Assembly: GCF_029407905.1 (NCBI RefSeq)
Contig: NC_073635.1
Coordinates: 32,789,501 to 32,853,500, forward strand
Origin: Bubalus kerabau
Taxonomy: Eukaryota > Chordata > Mammalia > Artiodactyla > Bovidae
DNA: 64,000 nucleotides
Direction: 5' to 3'
Shown: piece after piece, positions 46,116 through 57,868 of the stretch
Layout of the letters: the number at the start of each line of letters is the position of its first letter
Position numbering within the stretch: position 1 is the stretch's first letter
The notes under the pieces: model-generated
Databases searched by the model: none
What the model saw: the letters and a program-made list of their open reading frames with translations, nothing else
What the model was told of the DNA's origin: nothing
Translations under genes and position numbers: made by a program

Positions 46116-46634
46116 TGTCTGCAGCGGCTCTGTCACTGGCTGTGCCGGGGATGAAGGTGGGGGCCACGGGGTGTGCAGCTGCTTTCCTGAGGAGCTGTGA
46201 CCCCACAATGTCAACCTTCTCACCCTGGCTGGTTACTCTTATTTTTGGTTCATTTTTGATTTTAGAAAGTTATACTAGCTCACATGGGGAGAGCCAGATT
46301 TAAGGTGCTAACAACATAAATGGATATGAAATTCTATAAATAGAATGAGATGCGTTAAAACTGCTTTAGAAAGTACCCATGACAGCAGCGTCAGACTCAA
46401 GACCTGGCGTTCTATCCATGTTAAACCAAAAAGTGAAGCAACTTCCTTCTGCTTTCAAAGCTGCTGATGCAGAGCCTGAGAGGAGGGGTCTCGCCTGCCC
46501 TGGCAGAGACTGAGATGGACCGAGGCCAGGAGTGTCAGCTCTTCAGCCTGCTCTCCCCATTTCCCAAGTAGGCGTGCTACGGAACGTCCTTCACAAAAAT
46601 GAGGCACTTTCTCCTGGCAGTAATCAGACTCCAC

Positions 46635-46664
46635 TCATGAAAAACAGTCAACTGTTTTTCATGA
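46635..46664. repeat. 30-bp perfect palindrome with a 2-nt centre
   Basis: tcatgaaaaacagt, ca, actgtttttcatga: 14-bp arms without mismatch. 'tttttcatga' occurs once more at 46678-46687. Confidence 0.95.
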
Positions 46665-47082
46665 TTGTTTTGTTTTGTTTTTCATGACAGCCTTGTTTCA
46701 AACAAGTGCAGAGAACAGCAGGGGGAAGATAAATGTTTTTTTTTTCTTTCTGATTTTAATACTTTGGACAGAGGTAGTAATATCCAACACTCTGCAGACG
46801 TAGAGCTGCCATGTCAATTTCTAAAAGACTTTCATGAATGTGACCCATCGAATAAGTGGTACGTGACCACTCGCCAGTGAGAACCAGGAGGGTGGAGACC
46901 ATACTGACGGGCAATTCCTGTCACCAGCGTCGCCTCCCTCCATCTCTCCCGCCATTGCCTCTCTGACAGATGCACAGGAGGCTGCACGCTTGTGGGTCCT
47001 GAGCTGGGAGGGCATGGAGCCTGGACGGGAACCAGGGCTCTGACTCCAGAGTCCATCCTTCCGGCACGACCCCAGTTAGTAG

Positions 47083-48015
47083 CCAGCAGGGGGGTCCTCC
47101 CTTCGGGACAGATGCATAGAAACTGATAGTATGTGGCGTCGGGTGGGCTCGAGACCCTGGCCGTGCGGGAGCCCAGGTGAGTCTGACACAGACGAGGAGG
47201 GGGCGCAGAACGCCCTGGACACACGTGACTTGGAGATCTGCGAATGCGTCAGGCCGGGGGAGATGATGGTGGTTCTTTCTCTGTTTAGGGAAGCAGAGCC
47301 TTGGGGTCAGGGAGGCGGGCTCCATGCCTTGTACCCTGATCCAGTCCTTTGTTTTGCTGCCAAAGCCCTTCCCATGCAGGCACACAGCATTTTATCTTCC
47401 ATTCTGCACTTTTCTTTGTATGCTTGCGAGTAATGCAGAGTAATTAAGGATGAGCAGTGCAGCTATAGGGATTATAACACTCTACTAGAACTTCTCAGGC
47501 GGCTGAGGCATTTGATTGCCAGATTAGCACCTGTGGCACCGTGGGCGGTTATGGTGAATGTGGCGCCTTAGGCGAGCTGAGTTGTTACCAACTGCAGGCT
47601 CAAGATCCAGGATCACCTGGCTCCTTGGGCTGTGGCGATTGTAGCTGGGCTTCTTTCTGCGGCTGTTACCTCAGACGTACATCTGAAAGCACGCAAAGGA
47701 GGTGCAGAATGGAAAATAAAATGCTGTATGGGAAGGGCTTTGGCAGCAAAACAAAGGACTGGATCAGGGTACAATGCATGGAGCCCGCCTCCCTGACCCC
47801 ATGGCCCTGCTTCCCTAAACAGAGGAAGAACCACCATCATCTCCCATGGCCTGATGCACTTCACAGATCTCCAAGTCACGTGTGTCCAGGGTGTTCTGTG
47901 CCCCTGTCCTCGTCTGTGTCAGACTCACCTGGGCTCCCGCAGGGCCAGTGTTCCGAGCCTACCCGACGCCACATACCATCTTCTGTGCGTCTGTCCCAAA
48001 GGGAGCAGCCCTGGC
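47083..48015. repeat. Large inverted repeat in the POLR1D intron
   Basis: The left arm (47083-47425) and the reverse complement of the right arm (47697-48015) share almost continuous similarity: 'gcagcaaaacaaaggactgg', 'atcagggtac', 'catggagcccgcctccctga', 'aagaaccaccatcatctccc' and 'gtcagactcacctgggctcc' occur in both. By eye identity is high, with a few indels, including one of 8 bp. The spacer (47426-47696) is unique. In POLR1D pre-mRNA the arms could fold into a long hairpin. Neither arm matches a repeat family I know. Confidence 0.88.
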
Positions 48016-49559
48016 GACCAGCGTGCTGACAGCTTTTCTGTAATGAGGTAGGTTTTCAATACACTCCGCCTCCAACACTACACCTAAAAGTAATGACTAG
48101 CCGACACATATGTGCATCTGTATCTGCAGTATTGATTTCTAAAAATCGGAGGCTCTTTCATGTGTAAGGCATTATGCTAGGTCCTGCAGCAAAAATACAT
48201 CCCAGGCTGCCTATGTTTGAGGCGATGGCTAGGAGGGACAGAAGGTGGGACAAGGAGAGGGTCAGAGCAGGGGTGTGAGCAGCGGGGGCTCTGGAACGTA
48301 CGACAGGGCATGGCCCCTGGGCCCCTGCTCCCTCAGCCATACAGGTCGTCTCCGCCACTGTGTGAGCTGACGGTCGCTCCTTCGGGGCTCCCCACCCACT
48401 TTCGTAACCAGGCAGGAAGGGGGGTGAACGTGGGAGGCAGGGGCGGGATGCCCAGCGTCCTGTGTGCTAACAGACGACAACCACTGGGCCCAGGACGAGG
48501 AGGGGCAGTGCTGGTCCCCTCAGACGTTTAAATGAATAAAGACACTGCGTGACTGGCTCAAGGCCGGGGAAATGATTCGCTACTGACATAAAATATCAGA
48601 AAATGTAGGAGTGCTCACCCATGTCACCAGATTGACCCCAAGCGAAACAGAAAAGCACCCAAAATATCATTCCCCTTAAAACAACTGCGTTATGAAAACT
48701 GGAGAATCGTTTTCTGTCAAATCCAACCTTTGGGACTTTTTGTAGCAAAGTACAAGCCTCTCCATGTCTAAGGCGGAAGTTACCTGGGCACTGGACTCGA
48801 TTATTACACTGGGCTAGGATCAGCCAAAGTGAATGGGACCAAATAAATACAGCTTTGTAGAACATGAAGCTGAGCAAATTTCTGAAATTTGTGCTTATAA
48901 ATTCCTTTATGTTGACTGAAAGGAAGTCACACGGGCCAATACTTCAGCTTCTCTAAGGCGTCTGTCAAGAACAGCTTCTCAAGAGATTCTTTTTGCTGAA
49001 ATATGTCCAAGGAAGTACATAGCACCAAATGGTTTCTTTCTTTATGATATAAAAAAAAGTTCATCCCACTTGCATTTTCTCTAGTTCAGCAATCTCTTTC
49101 TGGCAACAGCTCAACTGCCTCACTTGAGATCTCTCTTACGGAATATCCAAGAGGAAAAAAAGAGTGTCACTTGCTCTAGTTCTATTTTAAATTTTAGAGC
49201 AAATGTAAAAACCTTATAGATGCTTAGAAAAGCAGACCACCGCCCACCAGTAGTTGACCAGTTGCTCCTTTTGGGTATCTGCTATAATGATTACATACAT
49301 ACAGATTGATCCACACTCGATCTTTGCAGTTTATTATATCACTGCATCCATAAAAACGTAAGAATGGATTTCTGAAAGATAACAGCTTAAAAAAATAATA
49401 GCAGTACTATAATCACAGCTAAACAGAAGTCAACATCAATTCCTTGTATCATTACATACCTTTTGTTTCAATGAGTCTGGATAAGAATGCAGACAAGGTT
49501 ACACTTAGAGTTGTCTCAGATCTATTAATTCATGGGGTACTCCTCCTCCCTTTTTGCCA
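48016..49559. other. POLR1D intron, unassigned
   Basis: 48170-48530 is GC-rich with open frames on both strands but no splice or homology support. The rest is ordinary AT-rich intron sequence without recognised repeats. Confidence 0.4.
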
Positions 49560-49900
49560 TGGAATTCATTTGTTTAAGCAACTGGTTTGTTTGTCCTGTA
49601 GAATTCCTCATATTTTTCATTTCTGTAATTTTATCTCTATAGTCATTGAGTATGTTCCTCTGACCTCTATTTCCTGCCAACTAGTAGTTCTCACTAGAGA
49701 CTTGATCAGATTCAGGTTCTTTACAAGGATGTCTCATAGTGGTGGTACTCTCTTCCTATTGCACCTTTCTGTGGTATAAGGATCGATGGATGAGTCCAGT
49801 GTCATCAGCCTGACCCACTCATCAGAAGGTTCCCCATCAGCTTCTCCTCTGATAGATTTAGCAAGTCATAGACAGAGCTTTGCCTAGATTCAGTCTATCA
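49560..49900. repeat. Probable ancient mammalian repeat, family unclear
   Basis: 'gtttgtcctgtagaattcct', 'gacttgatcagattcaggtt' and 'ctcttcctattgcacc' follow a word order I associate with an old interspersed repeat. I cannot name it safely. Confidence 0.45.
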
Positions 49901-49914
49901 TTAGGGATTGTAGA

Positions 49915-50990
49915 ATAATGACATTCTTTTTATTTTTAAATCATTTAAATAATCAAATTTTTAAATCATAAATTTATACGTCTGTCTTCTGTATAAGCAG
50001 ACATATTTACTGTCTGCTTACACAGAATCACATTTATCCTTTTAAGTAAATAGCGTGATGAGTCTTGACGAATGTGTGTAGTCATGTTATAATCACAACA
50101 ATCAAGATGCAGAACACTTCCATCACCCAGAAAAGCTGGGCAGTAAATGCAGTCCTTTGGCCCCCACCTCTTGGCAAGCGATGAGTGGGTTCTGTCCCTC
50201 TGGGTCTGGCTTTTCTCCGGGTCATATAAATGGAATCTTACACGGTGTCATGTATTGAGTCTGGTTTCTTTCATGAGCGCGGTGCATCTGAGACTCATCC
50301 ATGCAATATGTTATCAGCAGCTCTGCTCCTTTGTGTTACTGACTAGTATGGTATGTATGGGCATCACCAGGGTGTGTCCACACATCAGCTGATGGGCATT
50401 TGGGCTGTTTCCAGTTTTGAGCTATCACGAGTAAAACTGCCGTGGACATTACTGGACAGATTTGTGTGTGGGCTTACATTGTCAATCCTCTGGTCAGCGG
50501 TTAGAAGAATAATTCTGTGAGTGCGTATTGTAAGAAACTGCCAGTTGTTCTCCAAGTGGCTGTATGACTTTACATTTCTGCCAACAATGTGTGAGCATTC
50601 TAGTTATTCCACATCCTCCTCTTTATCTGCTGCTGTCCGTCTTTTTAAATTTTAGTCAGTCTAGTGCATTTGTAGTGAAAAACTGTGGTTTTAATTTGCG
50701 TTTTCCTAGTAACTGATTTGAGGATCTTTTCATATGCCAATGAAAAGATATTGGCCAATTTGATATCATTTTTGGTGAAATGTTTATTCAAATCTTTTGT
50801 CTATTCTTAAATTAGATTGTCTTATGATGGTTATGATGGAGTTCTTGAGAATACAAATGATGATAATCTTATTCTGCAGTTCCACATTTAACAGTTGCAA
50901 TTCTATAAAGAAGTTTTCTTTCATCAGTTGTTATATAACTTTGATGTATAATTTGTACAAGCAAAAGGATAAATACTTGGTTCTTTCTCA
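49915..50990 (-). repeat. Old L1 3' region, antisense
   Basis: 'cacaacaatcaagatgcaga', 'gtcatataaatggaatctta', 'ggcatttgggctgtttccag' and 'gtgaaatgtttattcaaatc' run through the reversed L1M 3' UTR and ORF2 end. Confidence 0.75.
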
Positions 50991-51329
50991 TTGCTTACCA
51001 GTTATACAAACAATGGTTCGGTTCCTTAGCATCATCCAACAGGGACCACTGAGTTTCCTGATGTGATTATTGTTATGACCTTATGGATTGTGACATGTTT
51101 TAGGTATCTCTGCCACTACAGCTTTATTTTTTTGATGATTCAATTAGCAGGAGGCCTTTCAAGTTGGTTCCCAGTCTTTCTGACCTGACTACTGTAGTCT
51201 TTGAAAGTTTTGCTTTCTGATATGATAAGGTTTTCTGGCTCGGTTTTATATGTGTCCTGACTGCACAGTAAACAGTGGTCTTGCCCACAGAGTGGTCTGG
51301 ACTTTGCCCTGGCTTCTGGGAGGTAATAT

Positions 51330-51930
51330 CAATTCTGGGAGGCAACGTCATACCTGATAAAATCGTCTCTGCTTGGGGTGGAGCTGGCCACACCTGACCG
51401 TGAGGGCTGCCCATGCCAGAGAGACAGTCCACATGATTCAGGGTGGGGATCTGGGTTACTGGGGCACTGGTGGGCAAGAGACTGAGATCAGTCATGTGAG
51501 CAATCTATCAATCATCCTACAGAGAGGAACTCCAGTGAAAACTTTGGACACCTGAGGCTCAGGGTCGCTTCCCTGGTTGGCAGAATGCCAAGTACACTGT
51601 CATAGGTTGATGCTGGTCATAGGGTTGGGGGGTCGTGGTAACTGTCCTGACTCCATGGGGGGTGGGCAATAGCAACTCTGTGTCTGGAACCTCCCCAGAC
51701 CATGCCCTTTGCATTTCTTACTTTGGCAGATTTTAATCTGTATGCTTTCCTTGTAATAAACTGTAACCGTAAGTATAATAGCTTTCTGTGAATTACATGA
51801 GTTTTTCTAGCAGATCACTGAGGCTGAGGGTTGCTCTGGGAACTCCCTGAATGTGCAGTTGGCACAGGGAGTGCGGGTGGTGCTGGAGGCTGTGAGGAGG
51901 CTGTGCCAGCTCGCGTGCAGCTCAGCTGAC
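51330..51930 (+). repeat. Probable ancient LTR
   Basis: 'ccttgtaataaactgtaacc' gives an AATAAA signal at about 51755-51760, followed by 'tagctttctgtgaattacat', typical of an old LTR end. Family and edges uncertain. Confidence 0.5.
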
Positions 51931-52132
51931 TCCAGGCTCAGCCTCGGATCTGCAGCCAGTTATTTCTCTAAGGATCTCTGGCTCCTGTCAGTGAGACATG
52001 GCCTTGTATACACCCCTATAGTATTATATGCCATCTCCGGGTGCTGGGGGGTACTCACTGCTACTGAGTGGAAGGTCATTGTTTCTAGGGCTTTTCTGTG
52101 GACAGAGTTAGAAAAGCTTATTCCTCTCTCTC

Positions 52133-52451
52133 TTTTTTACATTATTTATTTATGGCTGCGTTGGGTGTTTGTTGCTACGTGTGGGTTTTCTCCAGTTGTG
52201 GCAAAAAGGGGCTACTCTTGAGTTGCAGTGCACGGGCTCCTCATCGCCATGCTTCTCCTGTTGTGGAACTCAGGTTCCAGGGTGATGGGCTTCAGTAGTT
52301 GTGGCTCCTGGGCTCTAGGGAGTGGGCTCAGAGCTACAGTGCACCAGCTTAGCTACCCCATGGCACGTGGGATCTTCCTGGACCTGGGATCAAATCCGTG
52401 TCCTCTGCATTGGCAGGTGGATTCTTCACCACTGGGCCATCAGGGAAGCCC
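52133..52451 (-). repeat. CHR-1-like SINE, antisense
   Basis: 'acattatttatttatggctg' to 'ggccatcagggaagccc'. Confidence 0.88.
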
Positions 52452-53573
52452 TTTCTTTCTCTTCTAAAGTGAAAATCTAGCACAACTTCATAATGGTATT
52501 ACCAATTAAAATTTAGGGTTATGGATTTTTATGTCTTTAATTTTATATTTGTAGCTTTTATACTAAAAACCTTAGTATCTCTAACAAATAAATATTTACT
52601 TACTCGCTTTATCCTACTATAGAGTATTTTCAGAATAACAGTATCAACATTATTACTAACAATGTGATGACTAGAGAAACAATTTAAAGTTTCTTTCTAG
52701 TTCTTGTCTGTCTTTTGGAAATACAGTCAAGTTTCACAGATCACCTGAAATAGTTCCTCTGTGTGTGGCTAAGCTGTCTACTATATGGCACATTTAGGTC
52801 CATTTATTTTATGTTGCTTGATTTTTACGAATTGCCTTTTCCCTCCGTTTCTTTGACTTTAACCTTGGTTTGTATCTGATGTAGGCCCTGTTCTTGTAAG
52901 AGTCAAATCCATAGACACCTAGCTTGTACTCCCATCCCATTTTTACATTTTACACTGTTTAACAGCATTCCATTAGAGCGAATTTTAAATTGTAGATAAA
53001 ACATCTAAGTCAGCATATTTATTGGATGCAAATGCTATTGCTAAAGTAACACTGAGAAGAGTAGATGTGGTTTTTAAGGTTAAATTCTTCCTTTGTTTAT
53101 ATTAAGTTTTAACAAGCTCTGTTTAGTAAAAAAAAAAAAAAAAAAACGCAAAGGTTAAACTTTTGTTGTACACAGCTGAACTGTCACAAAACCAAAATAC
53201 TTAAAATTAGAATTTTTACAAGTAAATTTTACTTTATTGAGGACTATAGTTAAGTCAGAAATTCTTCAACAACGAACACGGACGTAATATTACTCGCACT
53301 CTGGTGGCCTCAGGCACAGCAGGGTCGACCCATCTCTCGGGGACTTGTGGGCGGGAGGGTGTTGACACCATGGCAGGTGTTCTTGGCCCGCACCCCTCTG
53401 CCCACTGTTCCTTGGCCACAGCACTCAGCAGTGTTCTTCCTCCACCACCTGTCTCTGGGTGATCGCCTCTACACCCATGGTTCTACATTCCCTCTGCATG
53501 CTAATGCAAACTTTTCTCTTTAATGTATATTTACATATCTTTAAATTTTTAGGATGATGACTCAAGTACTTAC
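52452..53573. other. POLR1D intron next to the middle exon
   Basis: AT-rich and apparently unique. An 18-A run lies at about 53129-53146. No other exon seen. The donor gtaagt of the middle exon (minus strand) is at 53573-53568. Confidence 0.5.
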
Positions 53574-53648
53574 CAGCCCATTGGTCCCATTGTTTCTGCT
53601 CTTGTTTTCCCACGTTTTGCCTCTTTCAGCAGCTCTTCTATCGCTTTC
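53574..53648 (-). CDS. POLR1D: POLR1D alternative isoform, middle coding exon
   Basis: This 75-bp exon is too short and too frame-shifted relative to start codons to show as an open frame of its own. On the minus strand it follows a long pyrimidine tract ending in cctaccag and ends at a consensus donor (G|gtaagt). It supplies one base, 24 full codons and two bases. The peptide begins KAIEELLKEAKRGKTRAETM and continues GPMG, then a tryptophan is completed by the first base of the exon at 43730. The phase fits exactly (1 + 72 + 2). The peptide matches the isoform-2-specific segment of human POLR1D as I remember it and looks like a short amphipathic, basic helix. The preceding exon, with the start codon and about nine residues shared with RPAC2, is not in the window and should lie beyond 64 kb. 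Another open frame overlaps this exon in the wrong phase and is not real. Confidence 0.92.
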
Positions 53649-56600
53649 CTGGTAGGAAAAAAAGGAAGAAATTTGAGAGGTCGTCACCCCTCTATATTCT
53701 GAAAATCTATATATCCCACATATGTGACTCTGGGAAAGGAACAGCTTTTGAGGCATAAAACTTCAAAATTGGGGGACAAATTTTAAAAATTTTCTTAAAT
53801 GGTTGACAGTTTTGAATACATAAAAATTAAAAAGAAATCCTTTCCATAAAGAAGAAAAATAATGAAGAAAAAATTGAAGGCATCACCCTTCCCTACCCAC
53901 CAAAAACTTCAACTCCTTTTTATCTGTTTCTCCGTATTTACCTCCAGGTTTCAAACAGTATTCTTTAAAACTGTTTCACCACCCTCTTAGTCCTCAGCAG
54001 ATATATCTGGCTATTTTTATATTAACATAACTTACATATGTTTTAATACACTCCTATTAATAGTGAGATCTTCAGAAAATGTCATTTCAGCTAACTCAGC
54101 AGCTGGATGCTTTCTGGTCCATCCTGGGAGGGCCCACTGATGGGCTGATGAAAAACAGAAACACGGACCAACTTGCCCACTTCTCACCCCTGGACTCAAA
54201 CCAGGGGTCACAGCCCAGCCCCCTGCTGCCGGGAATACTAAGTGCAGCTGGTCACCACACAGCCTTCTTCCATCTCCTTAAAATAATAATATATCCTACT
54301 GATGTGATCTGAGGGCTTTGCCTCATAGGGCATTTCAGGAAAATTTTATCCTGTCTGGCTCCAAAACAGAGATCCCTACTTCACCCTTATAGATGTAAAC
54401 AAAAAATAATAGTAATCAAAAGGTAAAAATATTCCAAATACACCCCTACCTTCCCATCAATTAGAGAGGTAGTTTTCAAAAAACCAACAAACAAAAACAA
54501 CTAGGAAGTCAGTCATCCTTGGATCCACATGAGTCTTCCCTCCTGACAGCAGAAACACTGAAAATCATTAGGGAGAGAACTTGCTTGTGCAGGGCCCCAG
54601 TCATGAACAAACGAGCCAGGATGCATTCTCCCATAAAAACTGGTAAAACGTCTGCCTGGCTTTCTATACACGCCTACAAAAGCCACTTTGTGTGGTGATA
54701 CAGTGGAAATGCCATCCATCTGCAGGAGACAATGCTCAGTCAGGACCCTTGCCCAAATCCTGAAGACCCATCCAGGCACTTTCAAGAGGATGTGGTTGGA
54801 TTGATTCTTCTGTAGTTGTCATTCCTCTTAAAACTGTCTCCAGCGCTGCTGTTAACCTGATCTGCCACAATTAAGGATACCTTCTGATTTATGATAACAG
54901 TCCAAGAGAAAAGAAGGTATGAGTATGAGAAGGACCACCTGGCATGTACCAGCTCACGAGTGATGGGAGATGGTGACAGGTGGGCTGCGACGCAGGCCCA
55001 GCAGGCTGCCTTTGACTGGGGCGGACCCAGTAATTGCAACATGGAGCAACTCATGTTGCTCCGAGCTCTACAGTTTACAAAGTACTGCCCTATCTGAACA
55101 TGACTATGTAGTTGTCAATACCAGTTTTCAGATGAGGAAGGAGGTAGTGGGGACACAGAGAGCAGGAGGAAGAGGAACAGAACAAAAGGCCCAGCGTGTT
55201 TAAGGCTGCCTGCCTCCATCTGCTTGTACTTCCTGTCTCCTCCACAAGCACTGGCATGGCAAGACCTGGAGAAGTCGTTTTCTCTTTATCATTAAAAGGC
55301 ACAAAATAAATGGAAAAGAAGAAAAGGGATCTGACAGAGCTGCCACTGCTTCACACTCATTCAGAGAGCTGGAGAGGGGAGGAGGGACCCCGGGGGCTCA
55401 GACTTGGTCCTGGGAATGCGGACCTTCTGGCGCCTCACACCCCTGACTCCTCACATGCTCCTGCTGCAGGGCTTTCCTTCCGAACAGGAAAACGACAGCT
55501 CCCAGCTGTCCTGTGTTTTGTCCTTGAAATAACAACATCACCTTCAAAATCAAGGAGGAAAAAAAAAGTCAAGTATTTTTCCTCACTCCTGTAGCCTCTG
55601 CTGTTTTCCCTGGAACTCTTGACTAACGAATTCCTGGGTAAGGAAATAACAAAGTCAGTTCCTACTGCACATTATCATAGAGGCCAGATACTGAAATGAT
55701 CAAAGATGACCAAGCATCGGCATCATGAAACAAGATAGTTTTTAATGAGATCGTGAAGCAGGAGTTATAAACTGCAATTAAAGTATAGGAAAAGCAAACA
55801 GGAGAATATACAAGAACTAAGTACAAGGAGAACTTGAACAATGAAATTTCAGATACAAAATTAAGTGCCATAATTTTATACTTAGATCATTTACACATCC
55901 TAAAGGTTTCTTTGTAAAACAAATTCATTGTATTAGAACAGACAGTGCAATGGAGACAAGAAGTCCAAGGAAGCCAGATCATTAAGCAGACAGCTTTCTG
56001 GGCATAGGGACAAACTGCAGTCAATTTTCGATGATCCATGTGTGTATCATCCATAGCCAATTTCCATCCGAGTGCGGCTTCCTCAGGCCTGCCTGTTCGT
56101 TCCATTAGCCAGCTGGTACATGCTTACGGAATGTAAACTGATCATAATAGCGGCTTAAATAAAATCCAAGTGGGGACGCAAATCTGGTGCAAAATCGTCT
56201 TAAAGTCCAAAGTCAAACAAATTAGTTTTGAGTTTTATCTGGGTCTGTGTTCCTTTTTATTCACATAACTTGACTGAATGTTAACTGTGTCAGTATAGAC
56301 AAAGGGTATATGCCCTTTGGGCATGCCCTGGGCATGTTCCTATGCCCAGACAAAAGGCGAGATATTCAAGGCAACTACAAGGAAACAACAGAAGTTAAAT
56401 AATGAACACAAGAAAATGAGATTTTAAAAGAAGTAATACCAGAGAAGCTAAATATCAAGTAATTGCTCAAAAAAGACATCTGCACATACTTTATTGAGAA
56501 ATGGTGAAAGAAAGTGTTATGGACTCAGACAAATGCTTGAGTAATCTGATTTAACATTACAAATACTAGTCAGTCTCCAAGTATAACTATTCCTTATACT

Positions 56601-57059
56601 GAACAAAGTCAAGTCATGAGAACCTCCAGAACACTGACCTGAAATCCTGAGACAAGCAAGCAAATGGAAACTTGGCTCGATTGGGAAATGATATTTCCTT
56701 ATGGCAAAACCTACTGCATTCATGCTGATAAGAAGATCTTGACATGCTCATGTGTCTTTTCTCTTTAGATCACTTGTGGCTCAAATCCTTCCTGGACTCT
56801 GAGGCAGTATCCGCTCTGAGGTCAACAGAGCACAGCCCCACATAGCCACAGACCCCACTGTTTCTTCACTTGAGGACACATGTCGGAACACAAGGAGGGT
56901 GTTTCCTGGGCTGGGAGCTGCCCCGGCAGGGGACTCGCATGTGTCTGTGATACTTGGGGCTGTGCAGGTTCAAGGAGACTCTCCTTTGAATATCAACATA
57001 CTAGATAAGCTCTTAACATGCACCCCAGGAATATGATGAAAACTGACAGTGGACCATGT
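53649..57059. other. POLR1D upstream intron, mostly unique
   Basis: The acceptor and pyrimidine tract of the middle exon occupy about 53649-53675 (minus strand). Only vague MIR-like traces near 55060-55160 were noted. 'ggagcaac..gttgctcc' at 55042-55061 is a small hairpin. No RPAC2 coding sequence was found. Confidence 0.5.
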
Positions 57060-57200
57060 ATCTTACACTTCACCCTCACGACTGCTCTAAGAGACTACTA
57101 TTTCAGTGATAAGGGGAGGATAAGAAAAACTGGAGAAACTGGTGCTGGGACGTGAACCCAGGCAGCTAGCTGACCCTTAGCTGACTCCAAGGCTAGCTGA
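57060..57200 (-). repeat. MIR SINE, antisense
   Basis: 'accctcacgactgctctaag', 'gataaggggaggataagaaa', 'gacgtgaacccaggcagcta' and 'gctgactccaaggc' in MIR reverse order. Confidence 0.7.
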
Positions 57201-57659
57201 GGTATGGGAAGGCGAGACCCCAGCCTCACACAGCTCAGCTGAGCGAGAGGAAGCAAGGAGAGGGGTGGCCGCACGTGTTCTGTGCTCACGACAAGCACTG
57301 CTGCCATGAGGGCGAGCTCCCGGCCCTTCACCTGGACGTGGACCTTCTCAAACGTCCACACCTCCCCATCCGGGGTGGCCTCTGAGGGTGGGGTGTTATT
57401 ACTGCGAGATGACTTCTTCAGGTGACATGGGGACCAATTCCTAATAGTTTATTTTTTTAGAGGGAAACCTGATTTCTCAGTTCACAAAACATCTCACCAC
57501 AGGAATCACCTCATCGTCAAAGTAGCATTTCTACAAATATCTATTCTTAAGTCCTGATTAAGAAAATACAGTGAAAATACACACACAGAAAATACAGTGA
57601 CTCATTTTCAGTTCCAATTATAAGACTGAGTTAAATGTGCCATGGTAAGCTGTGTATGG
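57201..57659. other. POLR1D intron, unassigned
   Basis: Contains a short direct repeat 'gaaaatacagtga' near 57564-57601. No gene or family recognised. Confidence 0.35.
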
Positions 57660-57868
57660 GGTTTCCCCAGTGGCTCAGCAGTAAAGAATCCGCCTGCCCA
57701 ATGCAGGAGACTGGGGTTCGATCCCTGGATCAGAAGATCCCCTGGGGAAGGGAATGGTAACCCACTCTAGTTTTCTTGCCTGGGAAATCGCATGGACAGA
57801 GGAGCTTGGTGGGCTATAGGCCATGGGGTCGAAAAAGAGTGGGACATGACTGAGCGACTAAATAACAT
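57660..57868 (+). repeat. Bov-tA SINE
   Basis: 'ggtttccccagtggctcagc' to 'catgactgagcgactaaata'. One of only two Bov-tA copies in the POLR1D part. Confidence 0.92.

Larger units (their letters stand above)
43731..46634. other. POLR1D intron, mostly unique sequence
   Basis: This is the 3' part of the 9.8-kb intron between the two POLR1D exons (minus-strand transcription). Two MIR copies lie at 44700-45060 and a 19-bp tandem duplication at 46078-46115. There is a short A-rich run near 45535-45555 and two near-copies of 'ctgagtcattta' near 44033-44072. I see no further exon or known family here. Confidence 0.6.

Noticed and set aside
46832..47385. 130- and 154-codon minus-strand frames as a gene
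   Set aside because: They fall on one arm of the inverted repeat, and the other arm's matching frame shifts after about 45 residues. There is no splice or homology support.
47541..48029. 162-codon plus-strand frame starting in a Gly/Cys-rich part
   Set aside because: The start resembles keratin-associated composition only superficially, and most of it is the right arm of the inverted repeat.
53562..53756. 64-codon minus-strand frame over the POLR1D middle exon
   Set aside because: Wrong phase: the real exon frame begins one base after the acceptor at 53648 and gives the known peptide.
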